Of a stretch of DNA of 64,000 nucleotides, positions 1-12,700 are shown in pieces. The DNA comes from Sarcocystis neurona (Eukaryota; Apicomplexa; Conoidasida; Eucoccidiorida; Sarcocystidae), in assembly GCA_000727475.1 (NCBI GenBank), contig KL647317.1, forward strand, positions 935,017-999,016, read 5' to 3'. Positions within the stretch are counted from its first letter, which is position 1, and each line of letters starts with the position of its first letter. The notes below the pieces were generated by a model. That model made no database searches. It was not told where the DNA came from and worked only from the letters and a program-made list of their open reading frames with translations. The position numbers and the translations under genes were made by a program.

Positions 1-412
1 GGTGACCCCCAGCACCGCTGCTGAGCTCTACTACTGTCAAAACCACGCACATGCTTTAACGCTTCTGTAGTATCCCCGTTTCTGCCAACCCAATATGTTT
101 TGATATACTGGCGTGGATGTATACGTGGAGCAGGAGTTGTGTGGGACAGGGAGTCCTACCGAACCCAGGGGCAGCAGCAGCAGCCACAGAGACCCAGCGA
201 ATGGTAGCTACCCGGGACACACATCGCTGGTGGTGTAGCTGCAGGGGGTGGCGTCTCGTCTCTCGACACGTCACTTCAACTGCTCCTTCTTCTTGTGTAG
301 CTGCAGAGCAGCGATAGAGGAGCAGTGTTGCACGAGAGACCACCAGAGCAGGCACCGGCGGGTGACTTGCCTTATCTGCGGAAAAGTCATTCAGTCGCTG
401 ACAGTGGAAAGG
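1..412. other. Upstream region of the giant gene
   Basis: No gene seen. It contains short CAG runs and an open frame continuous with exon 1 from about 248, so it may be 5' UTR or extra coding sequence. No clear promoter motif can be named. Confidence 0.3.
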
Positions 413-758
413 ATGGCTGAACAGCGTTCAGGAGCTGCCGGCGTGACCGGTGCTTCCTCAGCTGTTGGAACAGGCGTGCCGACAGACGGCGTCGCTCCCT
501 GGGGCGTTGCAGTGCTAACGGAGGTTCCCGAGAGTCCTGAAGAGACGTGGGAAGGAGCTACTGCTGCTGCAGCAGCCGCCGAGTCACACAATAGCAGAAG
601 TGTGACTCCCCCCGCGGTAGAGAGCACAACCAAAGCGAAAACCCCTCAGCCCTACGACTCACCGTCCTGCGCTGCGTCCACGGGCGCCTCGTCTTATCCA
701 ACTACCATGCGAATCCGTCTCTCAGGAAGACTTCTCTCGCTGCTGCGAGAAATTCAGG
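413..758 (+). CDS. Exon 1 (candidate start of the giant glucan synthase gene)
   Basis: The ATG at 413 sits in a purine-rich context (aaaggatgg). The frame runs 115 codons to a good donor (CAGG|gtaagt), phase 1. The product is Ala/Ser/Thr-rich with a short Ala run and ends in a helix-like stretch (RIRLSGRLLSLLREIQ). No family is recognised. Assignment as first exon is an inference; a longer 5' part cannot be excluded because the frame is open for 55 codons upstream. Confidence 0.5.
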
Positions 759-3700
759 GTAAGTGTCCACAACCCGCACAACAGGACGTCAGTCCTCGTC
801 TTGATATGTATACTCCGGTATGCATGCACGTACGGGGGCATGCGCCTGCGCCCCCTTCGCCGGATGTGTCTGCGTAGCTTCGCACACGTATGTTTTCCTC
901 TCCGTTTCCCCGGAGGTCTGTGGAGGCGCGTATGTGGGTAGGTGTATGTGCACACGACACAAAGAAAGTATGTCTCTTTGGCGACTCCCCCTACTCTGCT
1001 GTTGAGTAAGGACGCGTGGAGCTCCAGGAAATCTGCGGCTCCACAGACATGTCTCACTTTCTCGTCTATTTATATATAGACACACAGACGCACGAAAGCG
1101 GTTGCCCTCATAAACCGTGGGAGGCTGCCCAGCGTGTTGCTACGGGTGGAGTTTGCTGTAGCTGTCAAATATGGCGGTGGTAGTATGTAGTTTTTTCAGC
1201 ACATCTGCAGGAAACTGGGTGTCGGTGTCGCCTTTGTATGGGACATGTGAGCAGTCAGGTATGCCGGCGTCTCGTCTTCCTGCCGCAGCCGCTGTTCCTG
1301 ACTGCTGTTGCAATTCCGCTTCAGTTACTGTTGTTTTTTCTCGTCCCCTGCTGACGCCGCTGCTGCTGTTTCACGCTGCTGCTCCATCTCCCAGTGTCTT
1401 GTGGTTGCTGCAGCCCTTTCGCGCTTCCGCGGTTGCTGTTTCTTCGTGCTGCTGCTGTTGCTGCTGCAAATGAAGCGGACGATTTCCTGACGGGTTCACT
1501 GTTCTGCTGCAGATGCGAGTCCGCTGAAGGATCTTTGCAGGATGGGCCGCTAACACGTGCAGGCCGTCTGATGGTGTAGCTGGCCTGTGGGTGTTCTGCG
1601 GAGATTCCTTTGTGCGCACCCAGCAGTCCTCCTGTGGTTAGATCCCGTCATTTGGACATCTGTAATTGCTCTGTTTTTGACTTCGTTTTACAGCATGCAG
1701 ACAGCAGGCGCAGTTGCATTTTTTCGCACTTGCTCCCAGTACAGAAACGGCACTCCCTCACACTTCCTCAGAAAAAATGAAGAAGACGTTAAAAGTATTG
1801 ATTCGTGTTTCTTCGGGACGCAGAGTTCTCTGTCTGGCTCTTTCTACGTAACTCTAAACAGAGGCACAGAAGGTCAACGCAGTTGTGGCTGTTGCTGCGA
1901 CAGCAGCGCCTCGAACATTGGACACCACCTTGCTTCCGTCACCAAAGCAAAAGCGCCAGGGTGAAAGGTGACAGCTGTGTGGGGCGCTTTCTTTTTGCAG
2001 AGCTGTCGTGCTGCGCGACATCATCACCCGACTTCGATAGCGCTCGGCAAGCCCTGCTGCTTCAGCAGATTCAGGAAGAGCTGTTCTGTATACAGGAGAG
2101 ACACGGTGTGGCAGCGTGGCGGCCGCCGCTTGCTGCTGCTGCTTCGCCGGCGGCAGCGGTATACCCAGGGTTTGCGTGCTTGCCCGGAGCAGCCAAAGAA
2201 CATGTGCTGGTGCAGGACCTCGCGCAGCAGCAGACGAACGTATACAGTGGAGGCGGCGGTGCACCGGCAGCAGCACCGCTGGGAGAGGGCGAGAAAGATG
2301 GAGAGAGTTTTGAACAGCTCGGCTGGATGCCTCTGGTGCTGCAGCTGCACCTGACCTGTGCGCGTTTGCTGAAGCCGCCGGCAATCGACGAGCAGCAGCA
2401 GCAGCAGCGTCACGCTGCGATGCAGACACGCTTGAGAGTCCAAACCAATGAATACGAGGTTTCGTCATTCTGGCAGCTTCTTCAGCGTGCGACCTGTCCC
2501 GCTGCTGCGGCAGCTGCTGCAGCCAGGACTCACGCTCCACCTGCTGCCTCTGGCGATGCAAGGTTGGACGCGCCCACGGCACCACCCGCCGTTGCGGCTC
2601 CTCTTGGCCCCTGGCTCTTGTCGAGTACGTCACCGGCTTCGCAGAGAAGCAGAAGTTTCCTTTTTTAACGCTCTTTGTGTAGTCTTGAGAGCCCAGCACA
2701 TCCATTTGACGGGCGGCTTCTTTCGTACCCACAGATACGTTCCTCTCTGTGCACGTCGACACCTATTCGCACGCGTGCGCAAATTTGCAGAGACACACGG
2801 CTGTTGCCATCCCTTGCATATTCATATGCATCGATATATGCAGCCGTATGAGGGTAGACTGATCGGATATATGTACACGTGTATAGTAAACCGTTAATGT
2901 AATATATCCACATATGCAAACATGAACAACTTCCTACACGTTTGTACACACACATGTGTACACCGGTACATTATCGGCACCCCTACATTCAGACGTATAG
3001 GCATCCATGCGTAGCCATGCGTAGGTGTCGACAGAATGCCAACTACGCCTCTAGATTCTCTCCATTGCAAGCCTTGTGAGACTTGTCTACGCGGAACACA
3101 GACGCACACACTGTCAATTATGGTGGTGGTGGCACGTAAACTTTCTGCGCCGTTTTTTGAGGACGTGGCAGGCCGCCTTCCGCGAAGCGCGCCTCCTCTG
3201 CCCAGACGCGTGCGTAGCGCAGGGCCATACCAGCTCTAGGAGTTCTGCCTCCCCCACTGCGGGTGCGTGCAGGGCAAGATTCAAATTCTCAGCGCAGCTC
3301 TGTGCATGCAGGCGCGTGCGTAGGCTTGCGGACAAGTGTATACAGAGGCGTTCGCTTCCCGATATCCAGACACGTATCTGTGGGCATTGATGTAGACACG
3401 CGCACTGGCAAACACGTGCGTCGATGTTGTCCGGGGTTGTTATTCTTTCCTCCCAGAGATTGCATGAGAAAAGTTACCCCAGGCCATTACGACGTGGTTA
3501 GTCCTGCGGCCCCTCAGATGGTCAGCCTCTGGTTTGTCCCGCCAGCAGTCGTACCGGTGTCTTCCTGTGTTAAGCGAAGCACGTGTGTCTGGTATGTGTG
3601 CGCAAGCGTTCATGCGGTGGTGCTGCGAGGGGTTCCTTGAAGGCTTGATTTTCTCTGCACCAGGTGTGCGCGCTGCTCGTTCGCGCCACTTGCGCTCTAT

Positions 3701-6700
3701 TCGCTGTCTTCTTCATCTGTGTGTTGAGAAGCGTGGACAGAACAGGACTCGGTAGCTGCTGCGCGAGGGCGTCAGCGTGTGCTCTTGTCAGTTCCATTTC
3801 TCCTGCGGATGCTGCGCGGGTGTGTGCGTCCTGTTGCATCCAGAGTCTTTTTTTCGCGCGTATTCGACGGACGGAGACGCGACGTCCTCGATCTCATGGG
3901 GTGGACAGTCTCAGGAGATCGTCGTAGATGGTGTTGCTGGTGCAGGAGCGTGTGAAGTGAAGGAAGACGACAGCTTGCCGTTCGACGTGGATTTTGAATT
4001 TTGCCGTGGTTGCTGGACGTCCATATGTCGGGATCAGCAGGTGAAACAGATGCGTGAGCTGCGGCTGCAGCAGCAGCGGCAGCAGCGGCAGCAACTCATC
4101 GCGACCTTCCTGCACTCGCGACCCAGCAGCAGACGCAGCATGGGCGGTAGCAGCATCAGCAGCGCAGGCGCAAACAGCGGCGGGACCGCTGGTTCTACGG
4201 GAGCGCCAGCAGCTGGAAAAGGCGGCGCGGCTGCCTCAACGGGCGCAGCCGCCTGCAGTGCTGGCCCGGGCTTTTTGTGTGTTTCCCCTGCTCCTCAAGC
4301 GTCTTCAGGCAGCCGAGATAACAATCACTTGAGCGTGTCGTCTTCTACGAGCAGTAGCGGCAACAACACGTGCGTACAGAGTCGAAGTGCTGCTGATGCT
4401 GAGCCTGTCACAAGCCGTTTATCGGACTGTTCCGGCATTCTGTGCGCCTTCTGCTCGCCGGCGCTGCCCAGCCTTGTGCGCCTCACTTTGTTGCAGTCAA
4501 CAGCAGAGGAAGAAGCAGCGGCTACAGCAGAGCCAGGAACAACTCTCGAGGGAAGCAGCAACGCGTGCCGCGGGCTTGAAGCTGCACCGGCACGTGCAGA
4601 AACATCGCAAGACGCTGGACGACAGCAGCAGAAGCGACGACTGCGAGTGACGTTGCGGATCGACAGTGAAGTGCTGCATTTCTGCTGCTGCAGCGGCGGG
4701 CGCTTCGAAGCATATTTTCTTGCTCTGCTTGCTCACATGCTTGACGTCGGCTGCGCCGCGGCAACAACGGACACGACGAAGCGGCTCCGGAGCGTCCGGG
4801 TTGTAACGACTGAATCTCCTGCAAAATTGCAGCAGCAAGACATGGAGCAGCTGAAGTGCGAGAACAAACAAAAGCGCGGAAAGGGAAAGGCCAGACGACG
4901 GTCCGTTGCTGGCTTGCCTGCAGAATTAGCAGGGGCGCCTGGGAGCTTCCCTGCAGCAGCCGTGGGGGGGCAGAAACAGCAGACTGCTGCACGAGAGCCG
5001 TCTGCTCGCGTAGAAGAAGCAGCAGCATCCGACGAGGCGGCGGAACTGCGTGAGCTGAAGCAGGTGTTTCGAGCGTGGCTCTGCATCCCGGCCCTGCTGT
5101 TGCGGAGCACCGCGATGGTGAGACAGCGGGCCCATCACGCCATGAGGGTAGTGCTGGACTGCTCCAGCAGCAGCGGCAGCGGCCCTGCCGCAGAGGTGGC
5201 TGCGAGCGTCTTGTCCGCGGCAGTGCCCTCCGCTGCTGCTGCGACGTGTGCAGGCGGTGACGTCCCCACTGCTTCGAGGGCGAATGGCGCAGCGGTCACG
5301 GACGGCGCCGACACCACGGCGGATTCTCTTGACGGGGCGAAGGATCTTCGAAGCACCGACGAAGTCAGCAGCGTCACCGGCTCAGAAGCAATGAAGACGT
5401 CAGAGAGCAGCCCCAGTAGCCATGGCGCATATGCCTTAGACGGAGAACGAATCTGTGCCCAGCCGATGACGAGAGAGAAATATGACTGGCATGTGACGCT
5501 GCTGACGTCTGCCAATATCAACGCAGTTCGCGATTCACTTGGGGATCTCGCTCTTGATGTGTGGCACACGTGCTTCTTCGCGCATGACAGCTGGAACCGC
5601 GCCTGCTCCGAGGCAGCTGCGGCTGCGCGCGCCGCAGCCGCAGCAGCAGCGCGCGCAGCAGGTCGTGCAACAGCAGGCGACGCAGCTGACGAGAAGCGAG
5701 GCAGCACTTCCGCTGGCGGTGGCAGCAGCCAAGTCAACGGCGTCGGGCGACTGCTGGACGCCGAGACGGGGAACGCCGCACAGCAGTCGCCGCAGCGGCT
5801 GCGATTTGCTTCAGCAGCAACACCGTGGAACACGGGACGTCCTTCCGAGAGCTGGAGCAGAAGAAGCATTGCTGAACGAGGCGACGGCAGCGCACTTGCC
5901 TGTGCGTGGAGCAGTAGGGAGCGACTGGAACAGCTCCTTGTTGCGCTGCTAGGAAACAAGGATGCCTTCGTGCGTCTTGAGGCTGTCAAGCTTCTCAACG
6001 CCTTCTACGACAGGTACGGAGTGTACACGCCGCAGGTGAGGCCACGTAGCCGATGCAGGCACTTACATATGAGTATTCCCGGTGAGACTTTCGCAGGAAC
6101 CTTTGTCTGTTCAATCCGCCTACGACAGATTGAGCCGTAGATATCGCGTAGGACCGGACCCAAGAGAGAGAGAGAATGCGCATGCGCCGTGTGGAAATAC
6201 GCTGCGGTCTCGTCTGCTGCGTGCTGCTGCTTTGCAGACATGACTGGCAACTCCGTCACCCTTTCACGCCCCTTGTCAAATGGTACGTCACCTAACACGG
6301 CAGTGTTGTCGCTGCTCCTGAACCGCAGGGAGAGGGAGGCTGCCGCTGTGCGCAGTGTGCTGCTTCGGCGTTCTGCCGTGTTTGCACTCTGCGTCTACGT
6401 CGCTTCAGCGGGGGGAGGGGGAGGAGGGGGGATGTTTTCACGCGTTTTCGCTGCTGCTGCTAGGCCTGCGTCGGTGGTACTTCCGCGTTTCTCTGTGCCG
6501 CCAGTACTGCTGCTGTTGCTGCTCCACCCGCGCGCCAGAGCAGCGCTGCTAATTTGGTGCCGGCAGCGCTGCATCTGTCTGAGTTGCCGTGTCGCGGGCT
6601 AATGGAGTGGGAGCGCATCGTACGCAGAGAACTGCAGCAAATAGGCAGAAGCAGTACGCACACCTGCGCGTCAAGCTCTCAGAACGACTGACGGCTAATC

Positions 6701-9700
6701 TCGTGGTGCTATCTTGCGCAGTATTCCTATATGCATGGGCTTGTGGCGTCCTCTCCCTAGCGGGAGAACCGCTATCAGATAGCTGCTGCCCTCCAAGCGC
6801 ATTTGTTGCATATTCTGCTGCTGCTGCTGCTGTTTCGGCCTTTGCACCCGCCCGACTTGCGTAGCGTGGCAGGCGTGCTGCTGCCTCCTGTAGATGAAGC
6901 GCCGTTTTGGAGGCGACAATGCCACCATAAATCCGCCGTTTCGAAAACAGCCGCTAGGAGACGAGACGGCGCAAATTCCTGCCGCGCGAGACTCGGCTGT
7001 GTGTTTTACTGCTGCAGCGTGGGCGACCGGTTTGTGCTTCACGTGCTCGTGGAAGTCGCGCGACGGCGTCAGCGTGGGAAACAGGCACTGCAGCAGCAGC
7101 AGCAGGAAGGCGAGGCTAGGCCGCCTAAGGAGGTGATGGTCATTCTTGTGGCGCCCGCCTTCAGTCGCGATGCGGCTGCTGAGGTGTACTCGTATCACGA
7201 CTTCTCGTGGATGCTGCTGCAGACGTTGCCTGGGCGGGGAGCCGCAGCCATCACTCTCACAGAGAGTAGTCAGAGCGTGAGCACGACGCGCAGCAGCGAT
7301 CACAGCAGCTGCTCCAGTAACAGCAGCGGCAGCACCGACGACAGTTCTCTGGCCCCGGGATGGGGGGGGGAAGAAGCGGACGCAGGAGGGGCAGTGGCGC
7401 GTGAGCGGCGGCAGCAGCAGCCGCCTCTCGTCGAGCAGCAGCAGCACCAGCGGCAGCAGGAGCAGCGGAAGCGGCAGTCAGAGGAGCAGGAGCAGTCTGC
7501 GTCGTCGACGTGGGGAGGAAGAGAGGCCGAACAGGAAGACGATGCAGGGCCGTCGTCCTCGTTGCAAGGACACCAAGAGCTGCAGCACCCGAACGGCTAT
7601 CGAGAGACAACAGCAATGCCAGCAACAGCAGCAGCCGCGTCTGCGAACGGACCGGCTGCGACGGGGTTCGCAGAGGCAGAAGATGACATCGACAGCAGCG
7701 AGTGGGTCAGAGAGCGCTGGCTGGGCTGTGCAGACTTCGGAGTTTTTACACGCAGTGGCTTCTACGATTGGCGCATATGCCGTGCCGTCGAGCACTACGG
7801 CTCGTGGCTGACGGTCGAGAGGGTGCTCTGCAGCAATCAAGGTACAGAGAAGGAGTCCTCTTCTCCTCGTGTGCTCGGTGAGGACGCGGCCGCGGTCCCT
7901 GCTGCGGCGGCCGCTGTGCTGTCGGCGCCGCTGATGCCTCGCCAGTCCGGCTACTACAAGGCGAGAAGCGAGTGTCACGCGGGTATTACCGCACCGCCAG
8001 CAGCCGCAGCAGCTGTACCGAAAGAAACTGGAGCAGACGCAGTGGCACCTGCTACCGGTGCCGTCCAGGATGCGGACGGAAACCGCGGCCAAAACAGCGG
8101 GGCTGCTGCTGCTGCTGCATCTTCTTTGCTGCAGTGTCGCTGCATCGAAGAGGCCGCCGCGGCCGCCGCTGTCGCAGCTGCACTCGACGCGGCAGCCCCC
8201 GCCAGCGTCGACGAACTTCTGCACCAGCAACAGCAGCTGCAGGAACAACAGCAGGAACTGCAGCAGCCCCAGTCCCTCACGCAGCAGCGTCTGCAGCAGC
8301 CGCGTGTCCCTCCGCGCGCAAATAGACTGCGCGCCCACTGTGTCCCGCTTCAAGTAAGCGAAGCAACATTACGTTGGCACATTCCTGACGGTGTCTTTTT
8401 CTTTGATGTATCTGCTCCACAATCATCTGCTGGTGCGTGCGTATGTGGAGGGCAGTGCCGTCTGTGCCTGCTTCCTTCTACCTCCAAACATTTTGCGTGT
8501 CCTTTTCTCTACGCGTGCGTGCGCGTCACGATGGCCGAGCGGTCCGCTGGCCCCTCGGCGTGGTGCATCACACTTTCAACCTGCAGAGGCTCCGCAGGCC
8601 CTTCTTTTTAGAGCCCTGCCGCTTCTTCGAACAGAGTGTGGGATGCTGTCGTTGGCCTGTTGTGCGGCGCGTCGCCCTTTTTTGCTGTTTCTTCCCGCTT
8701 AGAACTCTGTACGTAATAGTGGTCGCCCACGAGCGTGATCTGTGCGTGCGTATCCATGTAGATGTGAATACTTGTGACTGTATATCTGCGGACACACCCA
8801 GGAGGACGTCTCTTCTTCTTTCTCTGCTCGCACACCAGAGTGTCTGTACACCCGCGTACAGGTCGGCGTACATCGCATCTCTTTCCCTTTGTCTCTCTCT
8901 CTAGGGGTACCTGCACGAGGCAAGCGGCTGTGTCTATATCCATTGTCAGGTGTGTGCCACTTGCAACACAGACCTGCTTATCGACCCTGTAATACACGCG
9001 TACGTGTCTAGGTACATACAGGGGCCTACGTGGAGGGCTGTACGGGAATGCCACCGACCGGCGTCCTGGTATGGTAGCTCCACTACGGCTGACACATGTG
9101 GTCAGAGTACCTGTGACTGCAGCGTGCGGCGCAGACAGCGAAGCCGCAGCAGCAGCTGTCTGGAGAAGTCATATGTGAGCGATGCGAATAGAGAACGGGT
9201 GGCCGCTGCGGCGAAGGGGTCGGTGGGGCTGGGTGAAGACGACGTGCGTCGCTGCTCACGTCGCTGCATGCAACACGCACCTCGTCGCTCATATGGTTGG
9301 CTCGCGACAACGCCCCAAAGAAGTGCGCGCGCGCGCGGCATACGCGGGGGGCGCACAGCGCCTGTGTGTGTGGCAGAAGTCCCTATCGCTGGTCCGTCAT
9401 GTTGCCCGACGGCTGGGCGCACGGCTGCTTGACTGTTTTTCAGGGACGCGTGGTGGTGCTGTCCAAGTCGGCGCGCAGCCTGCAGATGCACGAGGTTTTT
9501 GTGGATGCCCATGAGGCGATATGGAACGAGGACACTGGTGAGCGTCGCTGCGGCCGTTTGCTGAAGCAGTTCTGACGTAGACCGCGATAGACGCAAGTGC
9601 GTGCGTAGGTAGGTACATAGGTACATACTGGTGTAGCTTTCGTGCGTCGTCTGAAGAGCAACATACATGTGGACGCACTTTTTGGCACGTAAGACACAGA

Positions 9701-12700
9701 GGGCGTAGTCGTTATGAAGATTGGCAGACTTGAGGAACGCGCATCGTCAGTTCAGGTGAAGAGTCTTGTCTTGCCCAGGTGCGCGCGCGCGCGCGTCTTT
9801 TCCTCTCAGTTCGGCTCTGTGTGTGCTAGAGGCCCTTTTGCGCGGTTAATTCGCTGCGGGGTGGCCAGTACTGTAGATCTTCCCGTTGCGTGCTGTTTTT
9901 TATGGATGTGTGGAGCAAGGCAGTTGCGCATCAGGCGCTGCTGGTGGTGGGGTGCTACCTGGGGAACTGCTGCTGCTTCTGTTGTAGTCGCTGCCTTCTG
10001 CAGTGTGTGCTGCTGCGTCCGTCGCTGCGTCGGTGTGGACCCCGTTTTCTTCTCCACCCAGCATCGTCAGAGAAGCTGTTGGGGCTGACAACGGGCTAGG
10101 TACAGCTGCTTTTAGCGGCTGCCTTGATCTGAAGTCCATATATCTAATTCTTTGTCACCTACCAGCGATCGGCTTTCTGGTGAACGGGGTGCCCTGTATG
10201 GGCTCTGCTGCTGCCGGTGTGCGTCCAGGTGCTGCTGCTGTTCGTCCAGGTGCTGCTGCTGTTCGTCCAAGTGCTGCTGCTGTGCGTCGACGTGCTGCTG
10301 CTGTGCGTCCAAATGCTGCTGCTGTGCGTCAAAGTGCTCTGGTGCTGTGCGCGACAGTGCTGCTGCTGTGCGTCCCAGTCCCGGTGCAGGAGGCCTTCTT
10401 GTCGCTGCAAGGCGTCCTGCCGATGCTGGGGCTCGTGCCGCTGTCGCGCGCATGCGGCTGTTGCGGCTGCTGCAGCACACGAGCGCGGCTGCTGTTGCTG
10501 CGACTCCCCTCTCTCGTCCACTGTGTTGCAGGCGAAGTGTTGCAGCGGGGGAATTTCGCAACGGTCGCAGAGAGCTTCGAAACTCTCGCAGAAACGGGAG
10601 TGAATGCTGCGGTTGTCCAGGGCGCCCTGGAGCGCGACTGCGGCGACGTTTTTTATAATGTTGACGGTAGGGCGAATTCTCTGTCTGACAAAGTTCTTTC
10701 TGTGAACAGGCGCAGGCCCACACTGCTTCTTCTCACGTCGAGGTCTCTGTATATATTAAACCTACGCGAACGTTTCTGTATATCTCTATTTTATATTCAC
10801 AAAATCCCCATAGCAAGTGGATTCCTACAGAGACGCGAGACTGCTGTGTAAATTGAGTACACATATACGTATATATATATGTACAGTTTTTACGAGGGTG
10901 GCAGAAAAAGACGCGTGTAGTAGGAAGGTTCAAGTAGGTACATGTCTTTGCGAGTCAGTGTAGACCCCCACGTGTCTGCAGAAGTACGTGCTTGGACATC
11001 ACTGTGCGTTCTTCTACATCTTTATATACAGATGAACAAATATATCTATATATATACACGCGTGTGCTTGTATGTGTGTATATGTATGTATGCACACATA
11101 TGCATATATATATATATACGAACATCTGCGTACTAACGCGATGAAAACTCCTGCCACAGCGCCGGCTTGGTGGCGCACGCACTCGTTTTTGCGTGTGCGT
11201 AGGTGTAGAAATGTATGTGAAGAAGCGCTTCGCCGTGTTAGCGCCGCCCGCCGGTACTCGTCATACCCATTCATTTGTCCAGTTTTTTCTGCAGAACAGC
11301 AACTCGACATCCCCTTTGTGTTGAACTGTGGCCGCGTATACGCTCCCCCTCACACGCAGGTGCACACACACGCACACGCCACCCACACACACAAAGTTGG
11401 TGCATATTTGGACTGCTGCAGGCGAGTTCGACTACGCTAACGCAGACGCCACGCCGTTCGCCTCCATCTGCCGCGCAACCCCTTGCAGCTTGTTGGGCGG
11501 CGTCGGCGGGTTCATGGAGCTCATGCAGGTATGCCCGCTGCTGTGTGAAGGCACGGGCTTTCAGCGCGTGCGTCCAGGCAAGTTAAGAGCCGCTGTTTAG
11601 CTGTTGTATGTGTGCATCACCTTTGCCTCGCCGGAGACGCATGTGTGCAGTATGACACGCGGGGGAAAGCCCTGCATGCAGCGCGGTGATAGGATGCATA
11701 TCAGAAGGTGTGTCTGCAGCAGCGGTGAGAGAATGCGTGCATGCGCTGGTGGAAGTTTGGAGGAAACAGCGGCAGTCGTCTGCAAGAGGATATGGGAAGA
11801 TGTGTGTGTACCAGAAGAGCTGCTGCATTTTGGGCAGCATTGGTTGCCGGTATAAAGAAAAGGCCGTTGCCGGTCTCACACAGGAGTACACGAGGAAGTT
11901 TGCCTACACCAGCGGCAGGCGGGACGGCGGAAATTTCTTTTTACAGACCGAAAGATGTAAAAATCCTGCAGACGTGGGCACCCAACTTCCGACGGCCTAC
12001 CTCACACCCGCCTGAGGGGGGGAGCCACGTAGTGTGTGTACACCCCGGCAGCTGAACCGAGCGGTGTGCGCCTGCAAGCCGCCACGTGTGCATGCCTACT
12101 GTCCACGTGTGTGCCTCCATATTGATGACCTCCTGCGTGGGGCTCTCGCGCTCTGCACGTAAGGAAGCCACCGCGACGTTTGGGGACGGTTTCTCGCGTG
12201 GATAGGGCGGCAGGAAACAGGGTTGCTTCCAGTGTTGTCTTGGGAGTGCCAAGAAGAGTGTGCGTTTAAAAGTGTGGAGTCCTGGGACTGCCAGGAATGT
12301 AGGGCACGCGTGTGGCAAAGAGCAGAGGAGACGGAAGAGCGACAAAAGGTGGGGGTGACGCGTCGACTGGGACGCTTGCGCATGCGTCCTCCCGCAGAAG
12401 AAACGCGGAGGACAGAGAGCGAGAGAGAGCTCTGGCAGGAAAATGCGACGCATGCAGAAAGTTGGAACAGAGAATAAGCGGGTTGCCTGGGCCGTGCTGA
12501 CTGGCTGCCTTCAGGAAGCGCGTCGCGTGGGCATGAGGATCCTCGTGGAAATGTCAGGCTCTGTCTCTGCTGCTCACCCGCTGCGGCGCTACCGGCCCCT
12601 CATGTTGCACTACGAGGTACGCATTCGACCGAGCCAACAAATGGAGACGTAGCGCTCCGCGTCACTCCGCACGTCGGGGCAACGTACACACACACACTCC

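Noticed and set aside
1854..2762. Long minus-strand open frame opposite exon 2
   Set aside because: Complement of CAG-rich coding sequence; no conserved segment, and no promoter or exon structure.
5135..5998. 287-codon minus-strand open frame
   Set aside because: Antisense of exon 3; its Ser/Ala/Leu composition follows from the CAG repeats.
6097..6241. Possible C-terminal exon ending at TGA 6,239-6,241 (separate upstream gene)
   Set aside because: The donor at 6,013 with exon 4 gives a better protein join, and there would be almost no intergenic space before the next coding block; kept as a stated alternative.
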